Under the pieces are notes generated by a model. That model had not been told where the DNA came from, did no database searches, and saw nothing but the letters and a program-made list of their open reading frames with translations. A program made the position numbers and the translations under genes. From CAZABC01 sp964483405 (GTDB lineage: Bacteria > Chloroflexota > Limnocylindria > Limnocylindrales > CSP1-4), in the NCBI GenBank assembly GCA_964483405.1, contig CAZABC010000007.1, positions 23,282-87,281 on the forward strand: a stretch of 64,000 bases of DNA, in the 5' to 3' direction. Numbering within the stretch: position 1 is the stretch's first letter; every line of letters starts with the position of its first letter. This document shows, in pieces, positions 8,801 through 16,228 of this stretch.

Positions 8801-9200
8801 CGGCGGCCGGGTTCTCGTTGGCGACCCGGACGAGGAGCAGCTCCTCGAGCGGCGGCGCGCCGGCCGCGGCGAGGGGGAACTCGCGATCGAACGCCGCCCC
8901 GACCTGCTCGGCCGCCGGTCGCCCGGCGCGCTCGGCCGCCGCCCTGGCGAGCGCCGGGAGCCCGGCCGCCGGGTCGCGCTCGGCGAGTCGGACCGAGACG
9001 AGGTGGAGGATCCGGTGGAGCAGCCCGATCGCCGCGAGCTCGCCGGCGAGGGCCGGCGCCCCCGGCTGCCGGGCGACGATCGCGGCACCAAGCCGGCGGG
9101 TCGTCGCGAGGTCGGTCCCGAAGCCGTCGGTCGCGACCCGGTCGGACGGGGCGACGGCGAGGCGGTCGCGGGCGTCGCGGGCGATGGGCATCCCGTTCAC
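5847..9200 (-). CDS. Large GH13 alpha-amylase-family glycoside hydrolase
   Basis: 1117 residues, about twice the size of a simple amylase. The first ~270 residues are helical and unassigned. A (beta/alpha)8 GH13 core follows with region I DMVPNHMG, region II IRFDAAMTLA (nucleophile D494), region III LLLAEAF (acid/base E559) and region IV NFMNNPDE (D620). In region IV the usual NHD is N-P-D: the conserved histidine is proline. A C-terminal helical extension of about 350 residues follows. It is expected to be a cytoplasmic alpha-glucan hydrolase or transglycosylase, consistent with the neighbouring GH57, phosphorylase and glycogen synthase genes, but the specificity cannot be read. The GTG at 9200 follows GATGCT by 6 nt, a weak version of the local leaderless promoter; an ATG at 9191 is the alternative start. 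Confidence 0.8.
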   Translation of the reverse strand: MNGMPIARDARDRLAVAPSDRVATDGFGTDLATTRRLGAAIVARQPGAPALAGELAAIGLLHRILHLVSVRLAERDPAAGLPALARAAAERAGRPAAEQVGAAFDREFPLAAAGAPPLEELLLVRVANENPAAEPYRWLFDDRPVVGGPVGERLLAAIEAAAADGPAVGEGGETLLELLRAPARAAPTSLVGQLRFVRERWRGMLGADVDALLDEAALLVGVIDEEERALHQRFGGPGGPGTPEAPGLGDAIDPVRFSEDRDWMPRLVLIAKSTHVWLDQLSRRYGRDIRTLDAIPDEELDTLARWGVTGLWLIGLWERSRASERIKRLRGNPEAAASAYSLDDYAIANELGGEPAWANLSERAWSRGIRLASDMVPNHMGIDSRWVIRHPERFLSLAEPPYPAYSFDGPDLSDDDRVAVRIEDHYWEGTDAAVVFQRVDTATGDVRYIYHGNDGTSMPWNDTAQLDYSRAEVREAVIATILDVARRFPIIRFDAAMTLAKRHVQRLWFPTPGATGSIPSRAERAMPREAFEAAMPQEFWREVVDRVAAEAPDTLLLAEAFWLMEGYFVRTLGMHRVYNSAFMHMLRDEDDAGYRKAIRDTLEFDPEILKRYVNFMNNPDERTAVEQFGKGDKYLGIATVMATLPGLPMLGHGQVEGFSEKYGMEYRRAYRDETPDQWLVEQHERYLFPLFHRRAQFAEVRDFRLYDLVRDDGAVEEHVYAYSNGHGPSRSLVAYHNRFAETAGRIHGSVAYATPDGAGGTRLARTTLGEAWGLPDDPAVLVRARDLATGLEHLWSAATIRARGLRLELRAYERRVLLDVAEVRDDAAGRWSALAERLGGAGVPSLEGELRLAELAPVHAAAGSLLGDLVVLGLIRDGRAPTPGVLAAPVEDLGAVLGEVGIDVDPNRWRTVAEDRLARIAALAAGRPAATPRELADPAGRAALAGWSLIEPLDRPDVAETLLLEPVIAGAFADAGLEREAAATAGARVGRLLALRSTGDLPAAATGEAPAMTPTEAPLEAPAGPGATGDPTALAVLDAWTAGPAATLIGLNRWDGVDWVDRDGWDETVRWAYLLALVDGVDPDRAARMRDELTAAGEAAGYRLDEIRRRLATSDAE

Positions 9201-9206
9201 CCGCGT

Positions 9207-9212
9207 AGCATC
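9207..9212 (-). promoter_or_regulatory. Possible -10 hexamer GATGCT (GH13 gene)
   Basis: The minus-strand sequence is GATGCT, acgcgg (6 nt), then GTG 9200. It differs from TANNNT at the first base, so this is a tentative leaderless promoter. Confidence 0.3.
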
Positions 9213-9220
9213 GCACGGCG

Positions 9221-9254
9221 GCCGACGTGCCCGGCGAGCCGACGTGCCCGGCGA
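9221..9254. repeat. 17-bp perfect tandem duplication
   Basis: The 17-mer beginning GCCGACGTGC and ending CCGGCGA is present at 9221-9237 and again, base for base, at 9238-9254. It lies between the 3' end of the GntR gene and the start of the GH13 gene. It may be slippage-derived. Confidence 0.7.
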
Positions 9255-9267
9255 GCCGGCGCGGGCG

Positions 9268-10314
9268 TCAGGCGCCGGCCGGCAGCGGCTCTCCGGCGGC
9301 CACGTCCTGCCCGCCGCGGGTCGCCTGGACGCGCTCGACGGCCCGCCGGAGGAGCTCGAGACCCGACGGGTCGAACTCGTACAGCCACTCTCGGACGCGC
9401 TCCGGGCGGCTCAGGGCAGCCTCGGTCCCCTGGACGACCGCCTCGCGGGACATGAGGATGAGGTCGGCGGTCCGATCGACGAGGGCCAGGTCCTCGGCCG
9501 ACTCGGGGGTCGCGACGACGAGGTCGACCCCGGTCGCGCCGGCGAGGCGGAGCGTCTCGGCGATGTTCTCGGAGCCCCGGGCGGAGGCGCAGACGACCCC
9601 GACCCGCGAGCCGGGCTTGAGCTTGACCACCTCGTGGACGAGCTCCATGTAGCCGGGTCCGACGAGCATCGCGACGACCGGGACCTGGCCGGCGACGAGC
9701 GCCTGCGCCTCGTCGGCGTGGAACGTCGTCGTGGCGACGAGGTCGTAGTGGTAGCGGGCGAGGCGGTCCGGCAGGTCGTCGAGCGTCGTCCCTTCGGCCT
9801 CGACCGTCTCGGGGAAGGCCTCGCCGACCCGCTCGGCGTCGTAGATCGCGTCCGCGGTCGTGCACTCGGCGAACAGGACCCGGACGAGCGGCCCGGGCCG
9901 GCGTCGCTCGGACGCCGCCGCGAAGGCCGCCGCCGCGACCTCCTCGGGCGTGAACCCCGCCTGCGACGCGCGGCGGAGCATCTCGGCGACGAGGCCGGCG
10001 AGCGCCTCGGCCCCGCGCCGCTGTGGCGGCCGGCTCGCGACCGTCGTGCCGGCGCCGTGCCGGCTGGTCACGTAGCCCGCATCGGCCAGGCGCCGGTAGA
10101 CGGCGCGGATCGTGTTCGGGTTGACCCGGAGCGCGGCGCCGAGCTCGCGGACGGGGGGCAGCCGGGCCCCGGGGAGCAGCCGTCCCGAGTCGATCTGGTA
10201 GGCGATCTGCCAGTAGATCTGGGTGGAGATCGGGACGTCCGAGTCGCGGGCGATGTCGAACGCGCCGGACCCGGAGCGGCGGGGTGCGGGCGGTGCGTTC
10301 GTCACACTTGACAT
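9268..10314 (-). CDS. GntR-family transcriptional regulator with non-UTRA effector domain
   Basis: 348 residues. The N-terminal ~80 residues form a GntR winged helix: DVPISTQIYWQIAYQIDSG, LLPGARLPPVRELGAALRVN, NTIRAVYRRLADAGYV. After a linker the C-terminal ~230 residues contain VRVLFAECTT, HYDLVATTTF, VGVVCAS and TADLILMS, with alternating strands and helices. This resembles a Rossmann/periplasmic-binding-like sensor rather than a UTRA, FadR or aminotransferase domain. Two identical-architecture inverted repeats lie at and upstream of its start and are shared with the divergent 48-residue gene (see operators). A TATAGT hexamer at 10354-10359 on the minus strand could be its -10. Autoregulation and control of the small gene are inferred. 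An in-frame GTG at 10305 is an alternative start. Confidence 0.85.
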   Translation of the reverse strand: MSSVTNAPPAPRRSGSGAFDIARDSDVPISTQIYWQIAYQIDSGRLLPGARLPPVRELGAALRVNPNTIRAVYRRLADAGYVTSRHGAGTTVASRPPQRRGAEALAGLVAEMLRRASQAGFTPEEVAAAAFAAASERRRPGPLVRVLFAECTTADAIYDAERVGEAFPETVEAEGTTLDDLPDRLARYHYDLVATTTFHADEAQALVAGQVPVVAMLVGPGYMELVHEVVKLKPGSRVGVVCASARGSENIAETLRLAGATGVDLVVATPESAEDLALVDRTADLILMSREAVVQGTEAALSRPERVREWLYEFDPSGLELLRRAVERVQATRGGQDVAAGEPLPAGA

Positions 10315-10330
10315 AGTCCGTTAGTCCAAG
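10307..10330. promoter_or_regulatory. Operator 1: CTTGACATA-N6-TAGTCCAAG
   Basis: Inverted repeat with arms 10307-10315 and 10322-10330 separated by 6 nt. It covers the start codon of the GntR gene. It has the same architecture as operator 2, with one arm mismatch (CTTGA instead of CTTGG). Confidence 0.55.
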
Positions 10331-10340
10331 TAGTCTTCGC

Positions 10341-10364
10341 CTTGGCCTAGCCGACTATACCAAG
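10341..10364. promoter_or_regulatory. Operator 2: CTTGGCCTA-N6-TATACCAAG
   Basis: Inverted repeat with arms 10341-10349 and 10356-10364, spacer 6 nt, lying 34 bp from operator 1. It covers the minus-strand TATAGT that is the likely -10 of the GntR gene. It also covers the TATACC that is the only -10-like hexamer for the divergent small gene. Confidence 0.6.
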
Positions 10365-10381
10365 TCGACAGACCGAAAGGA

Positions 10382-10528
10382 ATGTCCCCGATGTTCTCCG
10401 TCATCGTCGTCCTCGCGCTCGTCCTCGCGGTGGTCGCTCTCATCGACCTCGCGGCTGCCAAGTTCGGGGTCGACTCCCGCGTCTGCTCCAACGATCCGCG
10501 CGCCCCCCGGGGCGAGCTCTCGCTGTAG
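10382..10528 (+). CDS. 48-residue single-pass membrane peptide
   Basis: ATG 10382 to TAG 10526-10528, preceded by SD-like GAAAGGA. Residues 5-22 (FSVIVVLALVLAVVALID) form one hydrophobic helix. A conserved-looking, polar C-terminal tail follows (LAAAKFGVDSR, VCSNDPRAPRGELSL). Codon choice is like that of the neighbours (third-position G/C), which supports coding. It is transcribed divergently from the GntR regulator across the paired operators, so it is probably that regulator's target. Tails reading DxAAxxFGVDSR are, to my recollection, common in short membrane proteins of related bacteria; the function is unknown. The gene is followed by two hairpins. Confidence 0.7.
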   Translation: MSPMFSVIVVLALVLAVVALIDLAAAKFGVDSRVCSNDPRAPRGELSL

Positions 10529-10531
10529 ACA

Positions 10532-10551
10532 TGGCCCGGTCAGCCGGGCCA
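10532..10551 (+). terminator. Hairpin after the 48-residue gene
   Basis: TGGCCCGG-TCAG-CCGGGCCA is a perfect 8-bp stem with a 4-nt loop, starting 4 nt after the stop codon. There is no U-tract. Confidence 0.5.
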
Positions 10552-10607
10552 CCGACGACCGCACATCCCTCGGCGCCGGAGATCCCCCCTCCGCCGGTGC
10601 CGACAAC

Positions 10608-10645
10608 GTCAGCCCGTGGCGCGCAGGCCGCGGGCTGACGGCGTT
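10608..10645 (+). terminator. Second hairpin with short T-rich tail
   Basis: GTCAGCCCG (10608-10616) pairs perfectly with CGGGCTGAC (10631-10639), followed by GGCGTTTC. It is probably the transcription end of the small gene and possibly also of terC from the opposite side. Confidence 0.5.
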
Positions 10646-10709
10646 TCGGGGGTCGCGCCGGACGACGGCTGGCGCGGGCCCGCCCGGCGCGTTCAGGTAC
10701 GCCGCGGGC

Positions 10710-11687
10710 TCAGGGCTGCTCGTCCGACCCGGGCGGTGGCTCCGGCTCGACCGCGACCGTCTCCGCGACCCGCGGCGGCCGGGCGAGCGACAGGACGATC
10801 GACGCCCCGACGATCCCGAGGACGATCGTCAGGCTCGCGAGCGCCGGCAGGTGGAACCACGGGGTGACGAGGAGCTTGACGCCGATGAACAGGAGGATGA
10901 CGGCGAGCCCGATCGGCAGGTAGGCGAAGCGGTCCTTCGCGTCGGCGAGGAGGAAGTACAGCGACCGCAGCCCGAGGATCGCGAACGCGTTGCTCGTGAA
11001 GACGACGAACGGGTTCGTCGTGATCCCGAAGATCGCCGGGATCGAGTCGACGGCGAAGATGAGGTCGCTGAACTCCACGACGATGAGGCACAGGAAGAGC
11101 GGGGTCGCCATCCGGCCGGCGGCCGTCAGGACGAAGAACTTCTCGCCGTGGAGCTCCTTGGTCATCCGCAGGTGGCGCTGAGCGAACCGGACGACCCGGC
11201 TCTTCTCCGGGTGCATCTCGTGGTCGCCGCTGCGCCGCAGCATCTGGACCCCGGTCAGGACGAGGAACGCCCCGAACACGAGCAGGATCCAGTCGAAGCG
11301 CTCGACGAGCTCGACCCCGATGAGGATCATCACGCCGCGCATGACGAGCGCGCCGAGGACGCCCCAGAACAGGACCCGGTGCTGGTAGATGCGCGGGATG
11401 GCGAACGAGGCGAAGACGATGCTGAAGACGAAGACGTTGTCGACGCTCAGCGAGTACTCGATCGCGTAGGCGGTGTAGTACTCGATCCCCGTCTCGAGGT
11501 CGTACTGCCAGATGACGAGGAGCCCGAAGATCAGCGCGCTGGCGACCCAGGCGGCGGTCCAGGTCAGCGCCTCGCGCGGCTCGACGATGTGCGCCTCGCG
11601 ATGGAGGACGAAGAGGTCGAGAGCGAGCGCGCCGAGCACGAAGACGATGAACCCCGCGAACAGCAGGGTCTGCGGATCAGGCTGCAT
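10710..11687 (-). CDS. TerC family integral membrane protein
   Basis: 325 residues with about eight membrane helices. Signature motifs are YSLSVDNVFVF (two conserved Asp-containing faces) and VEFSDLIFAVDSIPAIFGIT, with a short cytoplasmic loop RRSGDHEMHPEKSR. TerC/Alx proteins are linked to tellurite resistance and, in several bacteria, to Mn2+ export or metal loading of secreted enzymes. The substrate here is unproven. The start ATG 11687 is chosen because it begins the conserved region and lies 8 nt after TAGCAT; a longer frame reaching far upstream is an artefact of low stop frequency. It follows the GH57 gene on the same strand (38-bp gap) but has its own promoter. Confidence 0.9.
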   Translation of the reverse strand: MQPDPQTLLFAGFIVFVLGALALDLFVLHREAHIVEPREALTWTAAWVASALIFGLLVIWQYDLETGIEYYTAYAIEYSLSVDNVFVFSIVFASFAIPRIYQHRVLFWGVLGALVMRGVMILIGVELVERFDWILLVFGAFLVLTGVQMLRRSGDHEMHPEKSRVVRFAQRHLRMTKELHGEKFFVLTAAGRMATPLFLCLIVVEFSDLIFAVDSIPAIFGITTNPFVVFTSNAFAILGLRSLYFLLADAKDRFAYLPIGLAVILLFIGVKLLVTPWFHLPALASLTIVLGIVGASIVLSLARPPRVAETVAVEPEPPPGSDEQP

Positions 11688-11695
11688 CGCTCTGT

Positions 11696-11701
11696 ATGCT
11701 A
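11696..11701 (-). promoter_or_regulatory. -10 hexamer TAGCAT (TerC gene)
   Basis: On the minus strand TAGCAT, 8 nt, then ATG 11687. No SD is visible, so the message is leaderless or nearly so. Confidence 0.5.
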
Positions 11702-11724
11702 CCGGCCGCCGCCCGGAAGGGTCG

Positions 11725-13920
11725 TCAGGCGCCGGTCGGGACCGGCAGGCCCTCCTCGATCGCGCGGTCACGGGTCGCGGCGACCCGGTTGTCGATCCGG
11801 ACGGTCGTCGACGCACCGGGCTCCAGCCGGACCGGCCACGACAGGAGCAGGCCGCTGCCCTGGTACACGCGCTCGAAGCCGGACTCCGAGTTCGAGACGG
11901 TCTCGACCGGGGCGATCCACGCGTCCGCGGCCGGGGCGACGGACGTCTCGACCGCGACGCCGACGTGGTCGTTGCCCGCCGCGAGCCGCTCGACGGCCAT
12001 CGCCTCGCGGGTCGCGTCATGGGCGGACCGCGTCCCCGCGACCTCCCACCAGGCCGACGGGTTGCCACCACCGCCGAGCATCGTCGTCGTCCACTCGACG
12101 CCGAGCCGTCCCTCGATCGCCGTGTCGCCGGTGTTCGTGACGACGACCTCGAGGTCGAGCCGTCCGTCCAGCCGGCCGCCGCCGACGGTGATCCGCTTCT
12201 CGACGCGGACCGGGGCTGCCTCGCCGCCGGTGAGGACGCGCCCGTCGCGGACGAGGCCGACGGTGTCGTGGCCGAGGTCGGCGATCGTGTACGCGCCATC
12301 GACGAGGTCGCCGAGGTCCGCCGCGTCGGCCGCGGCCCAGGTCGCCGGGTCGACGTCGGCGCCGAGCCAGCGCACGAGACCCGACCGCCGCTCGTAGGCG
12401 TCGTAGCGGAGCCGCTCGGCGAGGCCGGCCTCTTTCGTCGCGACGAGGTCGTGGATCGAGGCCGGGCCGTCGTCCTGGGGCCCGTCGTCGTCGCGCGCCC
12501 CGGCGTCGCCCGCCGCCAGCCTCGCCTCGTGGGCGCGGAGCGTCTCGTGGTACGCCTCCGGCCGGCGCCGGAGGACCGCCGTGAGCGCGTGCCGGACCGG
12601 CCGGACATCCCAGCTGCCGATGCCACCGCCGTCGTCGGGCTTGACGACGACGACCTGGCCGGACGTCGCGAGGATGACCTCGTCGCGGCCGTCCATGTCG
12701 AGATCGCGCCGCTCGCCCGAGCCGAGGGTCCCGGCGACCGCGTCGGCCGCGTCCTCGGCGGCGATGAGGTGCTCGAACGTTGCCAGGCGCATGTGCGAGA
12801 TGTAGATGCCGCCGAAGAGCCCGTGCCAGTAGCAGTCGTTCGACTGGCCCTGGAAGAGGTGGTCGAGGGCGATCTCGCGGACCGGCCCGGGCGGCATCGC
12901 GGCGACCTTCTCGGAGGTCCGGATCATCTGCTTGTGGAGGTCGTTGATCTCGCGGTACTTGACCTGGAAGTTGCGCCAGAAGGCTCCCCGCAGCCAGCGG
13001 GCCTCGGGTCGCCCCTCGTCCTGGGCGGCGTGGAGGACGGCCGCGTAGGCCCGGCTCTCGTCGGGCGGCAGGGCCCACTCGCCCATCTCGGCGTACGACC
13101 CGGTCGGCACGTAGACCCGGCCGATCGGCCGCTCGCGGGCGAGCCAGCCCGACGGGGTGACCGTCGTCAGCCAGTCGGCGTTCGCCTCGAGGGCCTCGAA
13201 GAAGCGCGCGACCCAGCGCCGCTCGCCCCAGCAATGCTCCCAGGTCGTCGGCCATGCCCCGAACTTCTCGCCATCGTCGCCCATCATCCCGACCCGGCTA
13301 CCGTCCTCGGTCGCGTGGGCGCGCAGGTAGTCGATGACGTCGTCGACCTCGCGGAACGGGATCCGGTAGCGGAGGCCCTGCTCGGTCCCGAAGACGGTCA
13401 GCAGCCGGCCCTGGTCCTCGGTCGTGTACGGGCCCCAGAGCGCCTCCTCGGGGATCGCGGCCGCCCGGAAGTGGGCGTCGTCGAGGATCGTCCAGCGGTA
13501 GCCCGCGGCCACGAGCGAGGTCGGGATGTCCGGCTCCCAGACGCGCTCGGCGAGCCATGCGCCGGCCGGCCGGGCGCCGAAGGTCGCCTCGAGCTCGTCG
13601 GCCATCCGGCGGAGCTGGCCGACCCGGTCGCGCTCGGGCAGCGAGGCGAGGACCGGCTCGTAGAAGCCGCCCCCGAGGAGCTCGACCTGGCCGCGCTCGA
13701 CGAGGACCCGCAGCCGGTCGACGAAGGCCGGCCGCTCTCGGCGCAGCCACTCGAGCAGCGGTCCGGTGTAGTGGAGCGACAGCCGGACGCCCGGGTGGCG
13801 CTCGAGCGCGCTGACCATCGGATCGTAGGCGACGTCGAAGACCTCGGCGAAGACCCAGCCGAAGTTGCCGACGGGCTGATGGTTGTGGATCGCGAGGGCG
13901 AGCGAGATGCTGGGAGCCAC
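11725..13920 (-). CDS. GH57 family alpha-glucan-active enzyme (4-alpha-glucanotransferase/amylase type)
   Basis: 731 residues from GTG 13920. The GH57 conserved regions are visible: region 1 IHNHQPVGNF, region 2 GGGFYEPVLASLP, region 3 AWLAERVWEPDIP (nucleophile E125) and region 4 GMMGDDGEKFGAWP (acid/base D216). The remainder matches the DUF1925/DUF1926-type beta-rich modules that follow the barrel in 4-alpha-glucanotransferases (DVRPVRHAL, YERRSGLVRW, LGVEWTTTMLGGGGN). It should cleave or transfer alpha-1,4-glucan segments. SD AGGAGG lies 13 nt upstream, slightly long. It starts 24 bp after the phosphorylase stop, so the two form an operon for glycogen breakdown or remodelling. Transferase versus hydrolase cannot be decided from sequence alone. 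Confidence 0.85.
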   Translation of the reverse strand: MAPSISLALAIHNHQPVGNFGWVFAEVFDVAYDPMVSALERHPGVRLSLHYTGPLLEWLRRERPAFVDRLRVLVERGQVELLGGGFYEPVLASLPERDRVGQLRRMADELEATFGARPAGAWLAERVWEPDIPTSLVAAGYRWTILDDAHFRAAAIPEEALWGPYTTEDQGRLLTVFGTEQGLRYRIPFREVDDVIDYLRAHATEDGSRVGMMGDDGEKFGAWPTTWEHCWGERRWVARFFEALEANADWLTTVTPSGWLARERPIGRVYVPTGSYAEMGEWALPPDESRAYAAVLHAAQDEGRPEARWLRGAFWRNFQVKYREINDLHKQMIRTSEKVAAMPPGPVREIALDHLFQGQSNDCYWHGLFGGIYISHMRLATFEHLIAAEDAADAVAGTLGSGERRDLDMDGRDEVILATSGQVVVVKPDDGGGIGSWDVRPVRHALTAVLRRRPEAYHETLRAHEARLAAGDAGARDDDGPQDDGPASIHDLVATKEAGLAERLRYDAYERRSGLVRWLGADVDPATWAAADAADLGDLVDGAYTIADLGHDTVGLVRDGRVLTGGEAAPVRVEKRITVGGGRLDGRLDLEVVVTNTGDTAIEGRLGVEWTTTMLGGGGNPSAWWEVAGTRSAHDATREAMAVERLAAGNDHVGVAVETSVAPAADAWIAPVETVSNSESGFERVYQGSGLLLSWPVRLEPGASTTVRIDNRVAATRDRAIEEGLPVPTGA

Positions 13921-13943
13921 GGGGTGGGCGGGACCTCCTCGGG

Positions 13944-16142
13944 TCAGCCGGCCTCGGTCACGGCGGGGGCCGGCCGCGGCACGGCGACCGCCAGGCCGGC
14001 GGCGGGCAGGTAGAGACGCTCGGTGTACTCGTGAAGCATCCGGGTCGTCGAGAAGCGCCAGCTCGTCGAGCCGATGCTCGCGCGCATCGTGTCGATCCAG
14101 GCGCGCGGCAGGCCGTCGGCGCCGGCCTCGTAGTAGCGCGGCACCACCTCGGTCTCGAGGATCCGGTAGAGGTCGAGCGCATCGGCCCAGTCCTGGGCCG
14201 CCTCGTCGGGGTCGGTCTCGCGGCTGCCGATCGCCCAGCCGTTGCGGCCGTTCCAGCCCTCGTCCCACCAGCCGTCGAGCACGCTGACATTGACCGCGCC
14301 GTTCATGGCGGCCTTCATCCCCGACGTGCCCGACGCCTCGAGCGGCCGGCGTGGGTTGTTCAGCCAGACGTCGACGCCCTGGACGAGGAAGCGGGCGATC
14401 CGCATGTCGTAGTCCTCGATGATGAAGACGCGACCGCGCAGCTTCTCGGAGCGGGTCCAGCTGTAGATCTGCTCGATGACCTGCTGGCCCGGCCGATCGG
14501 CCGGGTGGGCCTTGCCGGCGAAGACGATCTGGACCGGCCGGTCGGCGTGCCAGACGAGCCGGGCGAGGCGGTCGAGGTCGCTGAACAGCAGGCCGGCCCG
14601 CTTGTAGGTCGCGAACCGGCGGGCGAAGCCGATCGTGAGGGTCCGCGGGTCGAGGATGTCGTCGAGGGCCTCGAGCTCGGCCGGCCCCTCGCCGTTCCGG
14701 GCGTGCTGGGCCCGGAGCCGGCCCCGGGCGAAGAGCGACAGCTCGGTCTTCTGGCGGAGGTGGGCGTCCCACAGGTCCGCGGCCGGGATCCGGTCGATCC
14801 GCTCCCAGAACCGGGCGACGTCGCTCCGGCCGTCGAGGTCGTCGAGGTCGACCTCGAGGTATCGCTCGTAGATCTGGCGCATCGGGCTGCCGATCCAGGT
14901 CGGGACGTGAACCCCGTTCGTGATGCCGAGGATCTCGCGGGGGATCACCGCCGACCAGGTCCGGTTCGCGGTCTCGCCGTGGAGCTGGCTGACCGCGTTG
15001 GCGCCGTGGGTGAGCCGGAGCGAGAACGCGGTCATGTCGAACTGGCCGTCGTCCTCGACGCCGCCACCGAGGGCGAGGAGGCGGTCCATCGGGACGCCGC
15101 CGACGGTCCCGCCCGGCGGGCCGTCGAACTGGGGCCCGGCGATGCGGCGGACGAGCTCGACGTCGAAGCGCTCGTTGCCCGCCGAGACCGGGGTGTGGAT
15201 CGTGAAGACCGCGTCCGAGGCGACCGTCGCCAGCGCCGCCTCGAAGTCCTCGCCGGCCGCCACGCGCTCGCGGGCTCGCTCGGCGAGGAGGAACGCCGAG
15301 TGACCCTCGTTGAGGTGCCAGACGGCCGGCCGGATCCCGAGCGCGCGGAGGGCCCGCACGCCGCCGACGCCGAGGACGAGCTCCTGGTGGAGCCGCATCT
15401 CCCGACCGCGGACGTAGAGGATGTGGGTGATCGGCCGGTCGGCCGGCGCGTTCTCCGGGATGTCGGTGTCGAGCAGGAGGACGGGCACCCGTCCGACCTG
15501 GGCGACCCAGACGGCGATCGAGAGCTGGCGCCCCGGCAGGGCGACCGTCACGACGAGCGGGTCGCCGTCGGGCCCGAGCGCTCGCAGCAGCGGCAGCCGG
15601 GACAGGTCGTAGTCGGGGTAGGCGTGCTCCTGGTGGCCGTCCCAGTCGATCGACTGGCGGAAGTAGCCCTTCCGGTAGACGAGGCCGACGCCGACCATCG
15701 GCAGGGCCATGTCGGACGCCGTCTTCATGTGGTCGCCAGCGAGCACACCGAGCCCGCCCGAGTAGATGCCGAGCGATTCGTGGACGCCGTACTCGGCACA
15801 GAAGTAGGCGATCGGGCCGTCGAGCTCCGAGGCGTGCCGCCGATGGAACCAGTGGTCGGCCCCGTTGGCCATGTAGCGATCGAACCGGGCGAGCGTCTCG
15901 CGTGCCTCCGCCATGAAGCCGGGGTTGTCGAGCAGCTCGCTCCAGTCGATCGAGCCCGACAGCAGCTGGACGGGGTTCCGGTAGCGCGACCACGCGACGG
16001 GGTCGATCCGGGTGAAGAGCCGCTTCGCGTCGGGGTGCCAGCCCCAGTACAGGTTGTAGGCGAGGCGGCGGAGCCCCTCCAGCTGCGGGGGGACCCGGAA
16101 GGTCGCGCCCGGCAGCGTCGGGACCGAGACGGATGGTTCCAT
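13944..16142 (-). CDS. glgP: Alpha-glucan phosphorylase (GT35)
   Basis: 732 residues, the shorter archaeal/Thermus-type phosphorylase that begins with LEGLRRLAYNLYWGWHPDAKRLF. It releases glucose-1-phosphate from alpha-1,4-glucan using PLP. The PLP site EASGTSGMKAAMNG is present (K610), with GGLGVLAGDHMKTASD near the N-terminus and FVQGVDVWLNNPRRPLE before the PLP site. Two ATGs compete. The one at 16154 lies inside the -10 hexamer TATCAT, so the ATG at 16142, 10 nt after it, is preferred. It is divergent from glgA and in operon with the GH57 gene. It would mobilise the glycogen made by GlgA. Confidence 0.92.
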   Translation of the reverse strand: MEPSVSVPTLPGATFRVPPQLEGLRRLAYNLYWGWHPDAKRLFTRIDPVAWSRYRNPVQLLSGSIDWSELLDNPGFMAEARETLARFDRYMANGADHWFHRRHASELDGPIAYFCAEYGVHESLGIYSGGLGVLAGDHMKTASDMALPMVGVGLVYRKGYFRQSIDWDGHQEHAYPDYDLSRLPLLRALGPDGDPLVVTVALPGRQLSIAVWVAQVGRVPVLLLDTDIPENAPADRPITHILYVRGREMRLHQELVLGVGGVRALRALGIRPAVWHLNEGHSAFLLAERARERVAAGEDFEAALATVASDAVFTIHTPVSAGNERFDVELVRRIAGPQFDGPPGGTVGGVPMDRLLALGGGVEDDGQFDMTAFSLRLTHGANAVSQLHGETANRTWSAVIPREILGITNGVHVPTWIGSPMRQIYERYLEVDLDDLDGRSDVARFWERIDRIPAADLWDAHLRQKTELSLFARGRLRAQHARNGEGPAELEALDDILDPRTLTIGFARRFATYKRAGLLFSDLDRLARLVWHADRPVQIVFAGKAHPADRPGQQVIEQIYSWTRSEKLRGRVFIIEDYDMRIARFLVQGVDVWLNNPRRPLEASGTSGMKAAMNGAVNVSVLDGWWDEGWNGRNGWAIGSRETDPDEAAQDWADALDLYRILETEVVPRYYEAGADGLPRAWIDTMRASIGSTSWRFSTTRMLHEYTERLYLPAAGLAVAVPRPAPAVTEAG

Positions 16143-16152
16143 ATGGCGGGCC

Positions 16153-16158
16153 ATGATA
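16153..16158 (-). promoter_or_regulatory. -10 hexamer TATCAT (glgP)
   Basis: On the minus strand TATCAT then 10 nt then ATG 16142. The first possible ATG overlaps the hexamer itself, which argues against its use. Confidence 0.5.
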
Positions 16159-16216
16159 GCGACCGGACGACCTTCGTGTGAACCGGTTTAGTCGCACGTC
16201 CCGGGGCACCGCCCGC

Positions 16217-16222
16217 TACCAT
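16217..16222 (+). promoter_or_regulatory. -10 hexamer TACCAT of a leaderless promoter (glgA)
   Basis: TACCAT, cgccgg (6 nt), GTG 16229; no SD. Together with 16153-16158 it makes a 74-bp divergent promoter region between glycogen breakdown and synthesis genes. Confidence 0.65.
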
Positions 16223-16228
16223 CGCCGG

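Noticed and set aside
5697..9455. Very long plus-strand open frame (over 1200 codons) opposite the GH13 gene
   Set aside because: It crosses the N-gap, is extremely rich in Arg, Glu, Pro and Val, and is the mirror of a gene with clear GH13 catalytic motifs. Long antisense frames are expected at this GC content.
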